The translations under genes were made by a program, and so were the position numbers. This document shows positions 11,313 to 19,705 of a stretch of 64,000 bases of DNA, piece by piece (the stretch's first letter is position 1; the number at the start of each line of letters is the position of its first letter). The notes below the pieces were generated by a model. That model ran no database searches. It was not told the origin of the DNA and saw nothing but the letters and a program-made list of their open reading frames with translations. This DNA is from Luteimonas sp. FCS-9. GTDB taxonomy: Bacteria; Pseudomonadota; Gammaproteobacteria; Xanthomonadales; Xanthomonadaceae. The stretch lies in the NCBI RefSeq assembly GCF_001014645.1, contig NZ_LASZ01000001.1, positions 248,001 through 312,000 on the forward strand, read 5' to 3'.

Positions 11313-11436
11313 GCCGCGTTCCCGAGACGTGCGGCTCCAGTCGGACGTCCACGGCGGCCTCGCCGGTCACCTCCGCCAGCCCCATGCCGCCTCCAGCCAA
11401 CCATGCGTCGGGCGATCGCCCGCGACGGAGCACTGA

Positions 11437-12537
11437 ATGATTTTCGAGCACCTCGACACCACCGGTCACGAGCAGATCGTGTTCTGCCACAACAAGGACG
11501 TCGGCCTGAAGGCGATCATCGCGATCCACAACACGGTGCTGGGCCCGGCATTGGGCGGCACGCGCATGTGGCCCTACGAATCCGAGCAGGACGCGCTCAA
11601 CGACGTGCTGCGCCTGTCGCGCGGCATGACCTACAAGAACGCGGTCGCCGGCCTGAACATCGGCGGCGGCAAGGCCGTGATCATCGGCGATCCGGCGACC
11701 GACAAGTCCGAGGGCCTGTTCCGCGCCTTCGGCCAGTTCGTCGAGTCGCTCGGCGGCCGCTACATCACCGCCGAGGACGTCGGCATCGACGTCAACGACA
11801 TGGAGTTCGTCTACCGCGAGACCCAGTACGTCACCGGCGTGCACCAGGTCCACGGCGGTTCGGGCGATCCGTCGCCGTTCACCGCCTACGGCACGCTGCA
11901 GGGTCTGCTGGCGTCGTTGAACCGCAAGTTCGGCAACGAGGAAGTCGGCAACTACAGCTACGCGGTCCAGGGCCTGGGCCACGTCGGCATCGAGTTCGTG
12001 AAGCTGCTCAAGGAGCGCGGCGCGAAGATCTTCGTCACCGACATCAACAAGGAACGCGTCGAGCGCGCGGTCAGCGAGTACGGTGCCGAGGCCGTGGGCC
12101 TGGACGAGATCTACGACGTCGACGCCGACGTCTACTCGCCGTGCGCGCTGGGCGGCACGGTCAATGAGAAGACGCTGCCGCGCCTGAAGGCCAAGATCAT
12201 CTGCGGCGCGGCCAACAACCAGCTCGCCAACAACGCGATCGGCGACGAGGTCGAGCAGCGCGGCATCCTCTACGCACCCGACTATGCGGTCAACGCCGGC
12301 GGCGTGATGAACGTCTCGCTGGAAATCGACGGCTACAACCGCGAGCGCGCGATGCGCATGATGCGCACGATCTACCACAACCTCACGCGCATCTTCGAGA
12401 TCGCCGAGCGCGACGGCATCCCGACCTACCGGGCCGCCGACCGCCTGGCCGAGGAGCGCATCGAGACGATCGGCAAGCTCAAGCTGCCGCTCGGGCGCGC
12501 GGCGCCGCGCTTCCAGGGCCGCGTGCGCGGCGCCTGA
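11437..12537 (+). CDS. Leucine (branched-chain amino acid) dehydrogenase
   Basis: A 366-residue NAD-dependent Glu/Leu/Phe/Val dehydrogenase that deaminates leucine and related amino acids to 2-keto acids. The substrate domain carries the glycine-rich segment GPALGGTRMWPY and the catalytic lysine in NIGGGKAVIIGD. The NAD domain has VQGLGHVGIEFVKLL, and CGAANNQLA is typical of the family. GGAG at 11427-11430 sets the ATG. Next comes liuA, so the pair would convert leucine toward isovaleryl-CoA catabolism; the intervening keto-acid dehydrogenase is not in the window. Valine or phenylalanine preference cannot be excluded. Confidence 0.9.
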   Translation: MIFEHLDTTGHEQIVFCHNKDVGLKAIIAIHNTVLGPALGGTRMWPYESEQDALNDVLRLSRGMTYKNAVAGLNIGGGKAVIIGDPATDKSEGLFRAFGQFVESLGGRYITAEDVGIDVNDMEFVYRETQYVTGVHQVHGGSGDPSPFTAYGTLQGLLASLNRKFGNEEVGNYSYAVQGLGHVGIEFVKLLKERGAKIFVTDINKERVERAVSEYGAEAVGLDEIYDVDADVYSPCALGGTVNEKTLPRLKAKIICGAANNQLANNAIGDEVEQRGILYAPDYAVNAGGVMNVSLEIDGYNRERAMRMMRTIYHNLTRIFEIAERDGIPTYRAADRLAEERIETIGKLKLPLGRAAPRFQGRVRGA

Positions 12538-12553
12538 CGGCGACCGGATCGAG

Positions 12554-12579
12554 GACGATGGGGCTGCGGCCCCATCGTC
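12554..12579 (+). terminator. Hairpin terminator after the leucine dehydrogenase gene
   Basis: A 10-bp perfect stem GACGATGGGG / CCCCATCGTC with a CTGCGG loop, 17 bp after the stop codon and followed by only GTTT. It may act as a terminator or attenuator before liuA. Confidence 0.55.
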
Positions 12580-12686
12580 GTTTCCGGAGCATGGAAATGC
12601 TGCAAACGCACAACCCACCCCGTTGTTCCTTCCCCGCTTTCGCCGCCATCGGCCGCGTCGCGGCCCCGTTCTGACCAGGAGACCAG

Positions 12687-13844
12687 ATGCGCACTTTCCC
12701 GCTCGGCGAGGAACTCGACGCGTTGCGCGACGCGGTCCGGCGCTTCGCCCAGGCCGAGATCGCCCCGCGCGCCGAGGCCATCGACCACGAGAACGCGTTC
12801 CCGCAGGACCTGTGGCCCAAGCTGGGCGAGCTGGGCCTGCTGGGCATGACGGTGCCGGCCGAGTTCGGCGGCAGCGAGATGGGCTATCTCGCGCACCTGG
12901 TGGCGATGGAGGAGATCTCGCGCGCGTCGGGCTCGGTCGGCCTGTCGTACGGCGCGCACTCCAACCTGTGCGTGGCCAATCTCCATGCCAACGGCAGCGA
13001 CACGCAGCGCCGGACCTACCTGCCCAAGCTGTGCAGCGGCGAGTGGAAGGGCGCGCTGGCGATGAGCGAACCCGGCGCGGGTTCGGACGTGGTCGGCTCG
13101 ATGCGCTGCAGCGCCGAGCTGCGCGGCGACGTGTGGGCCGCCAACGGCAACAAGATGTGGATCACCAACGGCCCCGAGGCCGATGTGCTGATCGTCTACA
13201 TGCGCACCGCCGGCAAGGACGCGGGCAGCCGCTGCATGACCGCGTTTCTCGTCGAGAAGGGCATGCCGGGCTTCCGCACCGCGCAGAAGCTCGACAAGCT
13301 CGGCATGCGCGGCTCCAACACCTGCGAACTGGTGTTCGAGGACTGCGAGATCCCGGCCGCCAACGTGCTCGGCGAGGTCCACGGCGGCGTCAAGGTGCTG
13401 ATGCGCGGGCTCAACACCGAACGCCTGGTGCTCAGCGGCGGGCCGATCGGCCTGATGCAGGCCGCGCTCGACATCGCCCTGCCCTACGTGCGCGAGCGCC
13501 GACAGTTCGACGCGGCGATCGGCACCTTCGGGATCATGCAGGCCAAGATCGCCGACATGTACACCGCGCTGCAGTCCAGCCGCGCGTTCGCCTACCAGGT
13601 CGCACGCGACTTCGACGCCGGCCACGCCTCGCGCATCGACGCCGCCGGGTGCCTGCTGCACGCCTCGGAGGCCGCGGTGCAGGTCGCACTCGAGGCGATC
13701 CAGGCACTGGGCGGCAACGGCTACATCAACGAGTACCCGACCGGCCGCATCCTGCGCGACGCGAAACTCTATGCCATCGGCGCGGGCACCAACGAGATCC
13801 GCCGCATGCTGATCGGCCGCGAGCTGTTCGACGGCAAGCACTGA
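12687..13844 (+). CDS. liuA: Isovaleryl-CoA dehydrogenase
   Basis: A 385-residue FAD acyl-CoA dehydrogenase converting isovaleryl-CoA to 3-methylcrotonyl-CoA. Signatures seen: [15 protein letters not shown] (FAD and substrate binding), [15 protein letters not shown], and the IVD-type catalytic glutamate in helix G ([17 protein letters not shown]), a placement specific to isovaleryl/long-chain dehydrogenases. The C-terminal FAD motif is [18 protein letters not shown] lies 7 nt before the ATG. The other liu genes are at 20.6 and 25.8 kb, so the pathway is complete but scattered. Confidence 0.94.
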   Translation: MRTFPLGEELDALRDAVRRFAQAEIAPRAEAIDHENAFPQDLWPKLGELGLLGMTVPAEFGGSEMGYLAHLVAMEEISRASGSVGLSYGAHSNLCVANLHANGSDTQRRTYLPKLCSGEWKGALAMSEPGAGSDVVGSMRCSAELRGDVWAANGNKMWITNGPEADVLIVYMRTAGKDAGSRCMTAFLVEKGMPGFRTAQKLDKLGMRGSNTCELVFEDCEIPAANVLGEVHGGVKVLMRGLNTERLVLSGGPIGLMQAALDIALPYVRERRQFDAAIGTFGIMQAKIADMYTALQSSRAFAYQVARDFDAGHASRIDAAGCLLHASEAAVQVALEAIQALGGNGYINEYPTGRILRDAKLYAIGAGTNEIRRMLIGRELFDGKH

Positions 13845-13892
13845 GCTGCCACGTCGCGCCCGGGCCTTCACCGCGGCGTCGTCGCACGCCCT

Positions 13893-13960
13893 TGTAGGAG
13901 CGCGCTCGCGCGCGAAGCGTCGTTCCGGGCAAGCCCCTTCGCGCGCAAGCACGCTCCCAC
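13893..13960. repeat. GTAG-type REP pair
   Basis: TGTAGGAGCGCGCTCGCGCG on the left, facing an inverted right half TTCGCGCGCAAGCACGCTCC-CAC about 22 bp away. It directly follows liuA, between convergent genes, so it could fold into a large 3'-end hairpin. Confidence 0.9.
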
Positions 13961-14046
13961 GGTTTCGATGCGGCGCATCGGCCCCGTTGGTCTGTGGACT
14001 CGCGCGAAGCGGCGCCGGCGACACGCGATTCGGGCACAGCAGGTCC

Positions 14047-14115
14047 TGTAGGAGCGCGCTCGCGCGCGATCGCCGTTACGGGCCAGCCCCATCGCGCGCA
14101 AGCGCGCTCCTACAG
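14047..14115. repeat. GTAG-type REP pair
   Basis: Almost perfect inverted pair: TGTAGGAGCGCGCTCGCGCG and its mirror ending GCGCGCTCCTACA, with a central spacer CGCCGTTACGGGCCAGCC. The best-preserved copy near the RAYT. Confidence 0.92.
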
Positions 14116-14182
14116 GTGTGCGAAGTCCTGCGGCGTCGCCCCCGCCTGTCGACGCGTGCACGATCGGCGCGACGAGGAAAGT

Positions 14183-14258
14183 CATCGCACGCGAGCGTGT
14201 GCCTACACGCGTGATCCGGGCGATACGCGCCTTGTAGGAGCGCTTGCGCGCGAATCGC
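14183..14258. repeat. Two outward-facing REP halves at the RAYT 3' end
   Basis: A degenerate right half (CATCGCACGCGAGCGTGTGC-CTACA, 14183-14207) and a left half (TGTAGGAGCGCTTGCGCGCG, 14233-14258) face away from each other, unlike the usual inward pairs. The second half is read as the last codons of the RAYT ORF. Confidence 0.75.
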
Positions 14259-14703
14259 CGTTCCGCTCAGGGCCCATCCCGAGCGACGTACGCAGCCCGG
14301 CGCGGAGCGGGTTGGCGACGATGTACCTCGCCGCCGCGCGCAGATCCTCGTCCCGCCTGATCGCACGGTCTTGGAAGGCCCGCGCCCAGACTGGACCATC
14401 GACCAGCCCGGCTTCGTGCAGTTCCCGGCTGACCGCTGCCTTCATCCGCGCGACCACGCGCGCCAGCGGTTCGTGTTCCAACTGGATCAGCCAATGCACG
14501 TGATCGGGCATCAGCACCCAGGCGAGAAGCTGGGCATCGCCCATGGCGCGAGGACGCGTGAACGCGGTGCACGCCGACCGCCCCACGTCGAACCCACCGA
14601 ACCGCACGCATCGTCGCCAAGTCGTCGCCGTGACCAGATAGGCGCCGCCACGGATCGACCGTCGGCCGCGTCGGAGCGCGCGATGTCCAGGGGACGATGG
14701 CAT
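14203..14703 (-). CDS. REP-associated tyrosine transposase (RAYT), probably 3'-altered
   Basis: A 166-residue Y1/HUH-family protein related to the IS200/IS605 transposase and to E. coli TnpA-REP. Seen: an N-terminal GAYLVTATTWRRCVRFG, the HUH pair in LMPDHVHWLIQLE, MKAAVSRELHE, and the tyrosine helix ARYIVANPLRAGLRTSLG with the likely catalytic Tyr. Normal RAYTs end a few residues later in a D-Y/P-W-type tail; here about the last 24 residues are encoded by REP sequence, so the original 3' end seems lost. REP pairs flank the gene on both sides, the standard RAYT setting. RAYTs are non-mobile housekeeping-like genes thought to spread or process REPs. Activity of this copy is uncertain. Confidence 0.82.
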   Translation of the reverse strand: MPSSPGHRALRRGRRSIRGGAYLVTATTWRRCVRFGGFDVGRSACTAFTRPRAMGDAQLLAWVLMPDHVHWLIQLEHEPLARVVARMKAAVSRELHEAGLVDGPVWARAFQDRAIRRDEDLRAAARYIVANPLRAGLRTSLGMGPERNGDSRASAPTRRVSPGSRV

Positions 14704-14801
14704 GTCGCCATGCTGATGGACGCGTCAGCCGAGCACCATCGGAAACAGCCGCGAAGCGCGGTAGGTGCTGCGGATGCGAGCTTGAATTCTCGCCTCCAAC
14801 C

Positions 14802-14899
14802 CGTAGGAGCGCGCTTGCGCGCGATGAGCTTGCCCTGGACCGCCGATTGGTCTGCGACGACACCACAGGAAAGCCCTCGCGCGCAAGCGCGCTCCTACA
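14802..14899. repeat. GTAG-type REP pair with long spacer
   Basis: Left half CGTAGGAGCGCGCTTGCGCG and right half CTCGCGCGCAAGCGCGCTCC-TACA, separated by about 50 bp rather than the usual 20-25. It lies upstream of the RAYT. Confidence 0.88.
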
Positions 14900-14938
14900 T
14901 AGGCGCTGCGATAGCGGGCTTTGAAACTCGTCCCGACC

Positions 14939-15036
14939 CTGTAGGAGCGCGCTTGCGCGCGGTGGGCTGTGCCGGGCAGCCCATCGCGCGTGACAGGATT
15001 GCAGGAACAATCCCTCGCGCGCGCGCGCGCCTACGG
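14939..15036. repeat. GTAG-type REP pair (right half degenerate)
   Basis: Left half TGTAGGAGCGCGCTTGCGCG (14940 on). The right half is eroded to a CTCGCGCGCGCGCGCGCCTA-style run. It ends 26 bp from the autotransporter stop codon, so it could end that transcript. Confidence 0.82.
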
Positions 15037-15061
15037 GTCGAGGCAGCGCTACCGCATCGCG

Positions 15062-17878
15062 TCAGAACCCGTACGCATAGCGCAGCGAGAGCATGCGATC
15101 GCTGCCGCGCGGGCCGAAGCGCTGGTCCAGGCCCAGGCCGAGCAGCGAGCGGGGCGTCGGGCGGCTGTCGAGGCCGATGCCGAACAGGCCGCCCGAGCGT
15201 GCCGGGTCCAGGCCGGCGATCGGCGCCCAGGCCTCGATGCCGGTGAAGCTGGCCTGCAGGTCGAAGCCCGTCGCCGACAGCGTCTGCTGCCATTCGCCGT
15301 AGCCGTGCAGCGAGAACGCCGGACCGTCCCAGCGCGCACGCACGCCGGCGACCGCCTGCGTGCGTTCGGCCGACCAGCCCGCGCTGCGCAGGCCGAAGCC
15401 GTCGCCACCGAGCTCGTCGAAACCGTCGCTGCGCAGCCGCACCTGCTCGGCGCCCGCGTACGGCCCGAACTCGGCCGCCCCGACCCGCCAGTGGCGCCCG
15501 GCCTCGACCGCCGCCTGGGTGTAGTGGCCCGCATAGCGCGTCGAGACGCCCTGCGGCATCGCGCCGACATGGAGCGTGCGTTGCAGGTCGCGGTCGAAGC
15601 GGCCGCTGCCCAGCTGCACCATGGCGTAACCGGTGCCGAACGTCCGCGCGAGGTAGGCCTGGGCCTGCGTCTGGCGATCGCGGTTGCGGTCACCGCGCGC
15701 CTGCGCGATGCCGTCGCCGCGCAGCTCGCCGAACGCGAAGCCGGCGACCAGCCCGTCGCCGAGCACGTGGTCGCGTCCCAGGCTCCAGCCGGCGACGGTG
15801 AAGCTATCGCGCGCGAAGCCACCGCGACCGCCCTGCCCCAGCGTGTCCCGCCACACCCCGGCGCCCGTTCCGTCGGCGGCCAGCGCGCCCACGCGCCCGG
15901 CGACCAGGCGGCGGGTCATGTCGACGTTGTCGAACGTCGCCGACAGCGCCGCGGCATGCTGCGCGCCGGACAGGCTGTCGAGCGCCGCGAGCGCGCTCGC
16001 CTCGTCGGGCAGGCGCTGGAACGCGCCCGCCGCCCGCACGAATCCGTCGGCAACCGGCGCGCCAGGGCCGTCCTGCGCATCGATGCGCGAGAACGCGCCC
16101 TCGACGCGATCGGCCGCGCCCTGCGCCTGCGCGGTGATGCCGGGCAGCGACATCGCGGTCGCGCCGACGTCGAGCCGGGCGATGTCGAGCCACGCCCGGC
16201 TGGCGTCGTAGCCGAGCGTGGCGTCCAGGAACACGCCCGTGCCGCGGGTCAGGCTGCCGAAGGTGCCGGTCAGGCCGTCTGCGGCCTGGACCACGGTCTC
16301 GCGCGCCGAATGGACATAGCCGCCGACGATGCCGGTCACCTGCAGTTCGCCGGCCAGCGACGCGTTGCCGGTCACCTGCAGCGGCGCGCCGACCTGCCAC
16401 GCCAGCCGACCGCCCGCGCTCTGCCGGAAATCGCCCGCGATCGTCCGGCTGCCGATATGGCCGGCGACTGCGACCGTGCCGTTGTTGACCAGCGTGCCGC
16501 CGACGCGCGCGCCACCGAAGCGCAGCGTCGCGCCGGGCGACACGGTCGCCGCGCCGGGTACCGTGCCTGCGAACGCCAGCGTTCCGCCCTCGGCACGCGT
16601 CGCGCCGCGGTAGTCCACGAGCCCGTCCAGCTGCAGCGTGCCGCTGCCACGCTTGACCAGGCCGCCGGCACCGGTGATCGCGTTGCGCCAAGTCGAGGTG
16701 CCGGCGAAGTTCACGGTCACGTCGCCCCAGTCGAACTTCGCGGGTCCGCCGACGGCCTTGGCGACGTTCAGCGCGCCGTAGCCGAACACCGGATCGACGC
16801 CCGGCGCGCCGAGGTCGGTCGCCGTTCCGAGCAAGGTCTGGCGCACGAGGTCGTTGTCGAAGTACGGGAACGCTTCCCACACCAGCGCCGCGGCGCCCGA
16901 GACCAGCGGCGCGGCGAGCGAGGTGCCGCTGTACTTCCAGTACTCGGGCCGGTTGGGCGCGTCGTCGGTGCCGGTGACGACGACGGTGCCCGGCGCGACC
17001 AGGCAGTAGCGCATCGCGATGCCGCAGGCGTTGGAGTAGTCGGCCAGCCGCGTGGTGCTGTTCTCGGCCAGCGCCGACACCGTCAGCCAGCCGTGCTCGA
17101 GATCGCCGCCGGGCAGGCTGCCGTTGGCGCCGCGTTGGCTCGGCAGCGCGGCCAGGTCCGAGGGATGCGCGTCCTTCGAGTTGCCCGAGGCGAAGACCAC
17201 CAGGCCGCCGTGGCCGACCACGAATGGCCGGTACTCGGCGGCGATCCGGCGCGCCGCGTCGTCGCCGGTCATGTACAACCCGCCCCAGGAGTTGTTCATG
17301 ATCCGCACGTCGCGGCGGATCAGCTCGGCGTGGATCGCCTCCACGCCGATCGGGCCATCCACCGGATTGCCGTTGCCCGAGCCGTCGTCGACCGGCGGCT
17401 TGTCGGAGATGATGCGTGCCGAGACGATCTCGGCATTGGGCGCCACGCCGCCCGGCCACGTGCCGAACGGGCGCCCGGCCGCGGCCTGCGCGACGGCGGT
17501 GCCGTGCCCCACCGCATCGTCGACCGAGAGGTCGTTGTCCCGTCCGACGTAGACCAGGTTCGACACCACGCGGTCGCGCAGCGCCGGATGCTGTCGGTTG
17601 ACGCCGCTGTCGAGGAACCCGATGCGCACGCCGCGGCCGGTGTAGCCGGCATCGTGCGCCGTCCAGGCGCCGGTGTCGGCGAGGTGGCGGCTGTAGGCCG
17701 GATCGGGCCGCTCGACGACCGTGGGCGGCGGATTGGGCGCGATGACCGGCGGCGGATCGGGCAGCAGCAGCCCGCCGCCGGAGCCACCGCCGCCGCAGGC
17801 AGCCAGGACGCTCGCCAGTGCACAGGCGAGCAGCGAGCGCGACGCGCCGGCGAGCGGCGCATTCATCGGATCCGTCAT
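15062..17878 (-). CDS. Subtilisin-like autotransporter with lipoprotein signal (NalP/SphB1-like)
   Basis: A 938-residue type V secreted S8 protease. The signal sequence ends in a lipobox with Cys 28 (SVLAAC), followed by a GGGGSGGG spacer and a proline-rich linker. Triad: Asp 90 (GFLDSGVN), His 125 (VGHGTAVA), Ser 320 (YSGTSLAAPLVSGAA), with Asn 233 in VFASGNS. An autotransporter-associated beta repeat (GSGTLQLDG, RAEGGTLAFAGTV) and passenger helix follow. The last 270 or so residues form the outer-membrane barrel, ending in aromatic SLRYAYGF. The start at 17878 is preceded by GAGGGAA. It diverges from the thiolase gene; a REP lies 3'. Substrate unknown. Confidence 0.92.
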   Translation of the reverse strand: MTDPMNAPLAGASRSLLACALASVLAACGGGGSGGGLLLPDPPPVIAPNPPPTVVERPDPAYSRHLADTGAWTAHDAGYTGRGVRIGFLDSGVNRQHPALRDRVVSNLVYVGRDNDLSVDDAVGHGTAVAQAAAGRPFGTWPGGVAPNAEIVSARIISDKPPVDDGSGNGNPVDGPIGVEAIHAELIRRDVRIMNNSWGGLYMTGDDAARRIAAEYRPFVVGHGGLVVFASGNSKDAHPSDLAALPSQRGANGSLPGGDLEHGWLTVSALAENSTTRLADYSNACGIAMRYCLVAPGTVVVTGTDDAPNRPEYWKYSGTSLAAPLVSGAAALVWEAFPYFDNDLVRQTLLGTATDLGAPGVDPVFGYGALNVAKAVGGPAKFDWGDVTVNFAGTSTWRNAITGAGGLVKRGSGTLQLDGLVDYRGATRAEGGTLAFAGTVPGAATVSPGATLRFGGARVGGTLVNNGTVAVAGHIGSRTIAGDFRQSAGGRLAWQVGAPLQVTGNASLAGELQVTGIVGGYVHSARETVVQAADGLTGTFGSLTRGTGVFLDATLGYDASRAWLDIARLDVGATAMSLPGITAQAQGAADRVEGAFSRIDAQDGPGAPVADGFVRAAGAFQRLPDEASALAALDSLSGAQHAAALSATFDNVDMTRRLVAGRVGALAADGTGAGVWRDTLGQGGRGGFARDSFTVAGWSLGRDHVLGDGLVAGFAFGELRGDGIAQARGDRNRDRQTQAQAYLARTFGTGYAMVQLGSGRFDRDLQRTLHVGAMPQGVSTRYAGHYTQAAVEAGRHWRVGAAEFGPYAGAEQVRLRSDGFDELGGDGFGLRSAGWSAERTQAVAGVRARWDGPAFSLHGYGEWQQTLSATGFDLQASFTGIEAWAPIAGLDPARSGGLFGIGLDSRPTPRSLLGLGLDQRFGPRGSDRMLSLRYAYGF

Positions 17879-18068
17879 CGTGTTCCCTCTTCCATAGGCG
17901 ATCCCCGCACCCCACGGCACGGTCGGCGTCCCCTGCGCGCTCTTCTATACGCGCAATCGGCGGTACGCGCCATCGGGACGGACGCCAGGGCGCATCGCCG
18001 ACGCCACGCGTGTCGGTCGGATGCGATAATCGAGCCATCGCACGCAGCGCAACACGGAGTTCCACCCC

Positions 18069-19244
18069 ATGACTGACATCGTCATCGTCGGCGCCAAGCG
18101 CACCGCCATCGGCTCCATGCTCGGCCAGTTCACCGGCGTGCCGACGCCGACGCTCGGCGCGACCGCGATCGCCGCCGCACTCGAGCACGCGGGCATCGCG
18201 CCCGACCAGGTCGACGAGACCGTCATCGGCTGCGTGCTGCCGGCGGGCCTGGGCCAGGCGCCCGCGCGCCAGGCTTCGCGCGCGGCGGGCATCCCCGACG
18301 CCACGGGCTGCGTGACCATCAACAAGGTCTGCGGTTCGGGCATGCAGGCGGTGATGTACGGGCACGACATGATCAAGGCCGGCACCGCGAAGGTCGTGGT
18401 CGCCGGCGGCATGGAATCGATGACCAACGCCCCGCACCTGCTGCCCGGCGCGCGCGGCGGCATCCGCTACGGCAGCGCGGAGTTCCTGGACCACATGGCC
18501 TGGGACGGGTTGACCAATCCCTACGACGGCAAGTCGATGGGCGTGTTCGGCGACATCGCCAGCGAGAAGTACGGCTTCAGCCGCGAGGATCTCGACGCCT
18601 ACGCGGTCGAGAGCGCGACCCGCGCCAAGCACGCGATCGCGTCGGGCGCGTTCAAGGACGAGATCGTCCCGGTCGTCGTGAAGACCCGCAAGGGCGAGGC
18701 GAGCTTCGACACCGACGAGCAACCCGGCCGGATCCAGCTCGACAAGATTCCCACGCTGCGCGCGGCGTTCGGCAAGGACGGCGTGCTGACCGCGGCGAGC
18801 TCGTCGAGCATCTCCGACGGCGCCGCGGCCCTCGTGCTCACGTCCGCCGACGAGGCCTCGGCCCGCGGGCTCGCGCCGCTGGCGCGGATCGTCGCCCATG
18901 CGCGCCATTCCCAGGCTCCCGAGTGGTTCACGACCGCGCCGGTGACGGCGATCCGCAACGTCCTCGACAAGGCGGGCTGGAAGGTCGAAGATGTCGACCT
19001 GTTCGAGGTCAACGAGGCGTTCGCGAACGTCGCGATGGCGCCGATGAAGGATCTGGGCATCCCGCACGACCGCCTGAACGTGAATGGGGGTGCACTGGCA
19101 CTCGGCCATCCGATCGGCGCGAGCGGTGCCCGCCTCATCGTGACGCTGGTGCACGCGCTCAAGGCGCGTGGGCTAAGTCGCGGAGTTGCCTCGCTTTGTA
19201 TTGGCGGCGGTGAAGCGACCGCAATTGCCGTCGAAATGGCGTGA
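18069..19244 (+). CDS. Acetyl-CoA C-acetyltransferase (thiolase)
   Basis: A 391-residue thiolase that condenses or cleaves acetoacetyl-CoA and related 3-ketoacyl-CoAs. Active sites: nucleophile Cys 88 (NKVCGSGMQAV), His about 347 (GGALALGHPIGASG) and Cys about 377 (SLCIGGGEA). Its length and the segment MGVFGDIASEKYGFSR fit the biosynthetic/AtoB-PhaA branch. GGAG lies 9 nt before the ATG. Located among leucine genes, it could split the acetoacetyl-CoA formed downstream of LiuE; no CoA-transferase is in view. Confidence 0.92.
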   Translation: MTDIVIVGAKRTAIGSMLGQFTGVPTPTLGATAIAAALEHAGIAPDQVDETVIGCVLPAGLGQAPARQASRAAGIPDATGCVTINKVCGSGMQAVMYGHDMIKAGTAKVVVAGGMESMTNAPHLLPGARGGIRYGSAEFLDHMAWDGLTNPYDGKSMGVFGDIASEKYGFSREDLDAYAVESATRAKHAIASGAFKDEIVPVVVKTRKGEASFDTDEQPGRIQLDKIPTLRAAFGKDGVLTAASSSSISDGAAALVLTSADEASARGLAPLARIVAHARHSQAPEWFTTAPVTAIRNVLDKAGWKVEDVDLFEVNEAFANVAMAPMKDLGIPHDRLNVNGGALALGHPIGASGARLIVTLVHALKARGLSRGVASLCIGGGEATAIAVEMA

Positions 19245-19288
19245 ACTTCGGTTAACGTGATTTTTACGAAAAAACCACGAAGCCCCGC

Positions 19289-19316
19289 TTGACAGCCGTT
19301 CGCGGCTTGTCATGAT
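19289..19316 (+). promoter_or_regulatory. Candidate promoter of the first Ala-rich lipoprotein gene
   Basis: A perfect -35 TTGACA (19289-19294), 16-bp spacer and CATGAT (19311-19316). The spacer contains the imperfect dyad GACAGCCG-TTCG-CGGCTTGTC, which may be an operator. The ATG is 54 bp further on. Confidence 0.55.
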
Positions 19317-19369
19317 GTTGCCGGCGCGCATTTAGCGCGTTGCCCACACTTTCAGACGAGGAAGACACA

Positions 19370-19705
19370 ATGACGATCAACAAGGCTCTGCTTGCCCTGG
19401 CCATGGGTGTTGCGCTGGCTGCCTGCAGCAACGCCGACCAGGCCAACAGCTCGGCCGAAGGCGCTGCCGAGGCCGCTGCCGACGCCCAGGTCGCTTCGGA
19501 CCAGACGACCGATCCGGCCGTCACCGAGACCGCGCAGACCGCCGCCGACGACGCCGCTGCCGCTGCTGACGCCGCTGCCGAAGCCGCTGCCGACGCTGCC
19601 GCTGCCGGCACCGACGCTGCTGCCGAGCACGCTGCGGACGCCGCCGACCACGCAGAGACCAAGGCCGAAGACGCCAAGGACGCTGCGGAAGACGTCGCTC
19701 CGTAA
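19370..19705 (+). CDS. Small Ala-rich lipoprotein
   Basis: A 111-residue predicted lipoprotein (signal TINKALLALAMGVALAAC, Cys 19 after LAA). The mature part is almost entirely Ala, Asp, Glu and Thr in a helical repeat (AAADAAAEAAADAAAAGTDA), acidic, with no cysteine other than the lipid site. It resembles low-complexity periplasmic helix proteins; function unknown. GAGGAAG sits just before the ATG, and a textbook terminator follows. A weak paralogue lies 350 bp downstream. Codon use favours GCT/GCC, with more GCT than the neighbours, suggesting high expression. Confidence 0.85.
   Translation: MTINKALLALAMGVALAACSNADQANSSAEGAAEAAADAQVASDQTTDPAVTETAQTAADDAAAAADAAAEAAADAAAAGTDAAAEHAADAADHAETKAEDAKDAAEDVAP

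Larger units (their letters stand above)
11097..11436. other. 340-bp intergenic region with a REP pair and a candidate promoter
   Basis: Holds a degenerate GTAG-type palindrome pair (11115-11185), then about 250 bp of visibly lower GC than the flanking genes, including a candidate promoter for the leucine dehydrogenase gene. No credible coding sequence was seen. Confidence 0.6.
13845..14202. other. Intergenic region between liuA and the RAYT gene
   Basis: Contains two complete GTAG-type REP pairs (13893-13960 and 14047-14115) and part of a third. No credible gene: the open frames here read through palindromes and change between strands. Confidence 0.7.
14704..15061. other. Intergenic region between the RAYT and autotransporter genes
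   Basis: Contains two REP pairs (14802-14899, 14939-15036) and about 100 bp of RAYT upstream sequence. No credible gene seen. Confidence 0.7.

Noticed and set aside
12623-13897. A 424-codon plus-strand frame overlapping liuA
   Set aside because: Shifted-frame shadow of liuA with a low-complexity Arg/Gly product.
13893-15036. CRISPR array
   Set aside because: Repeats are palindromic pairs of variable spacing next to a RAYT, with no regular unique spacers and no cas genes.
19243-19269. A sigma-E promoter (GAACTT) at the thiolase stop codon
   Set aside because: GAACTT is present but no TCTGA-like -10 lies 16-17 bp on; the TTGACA promoter at 19289 is better.
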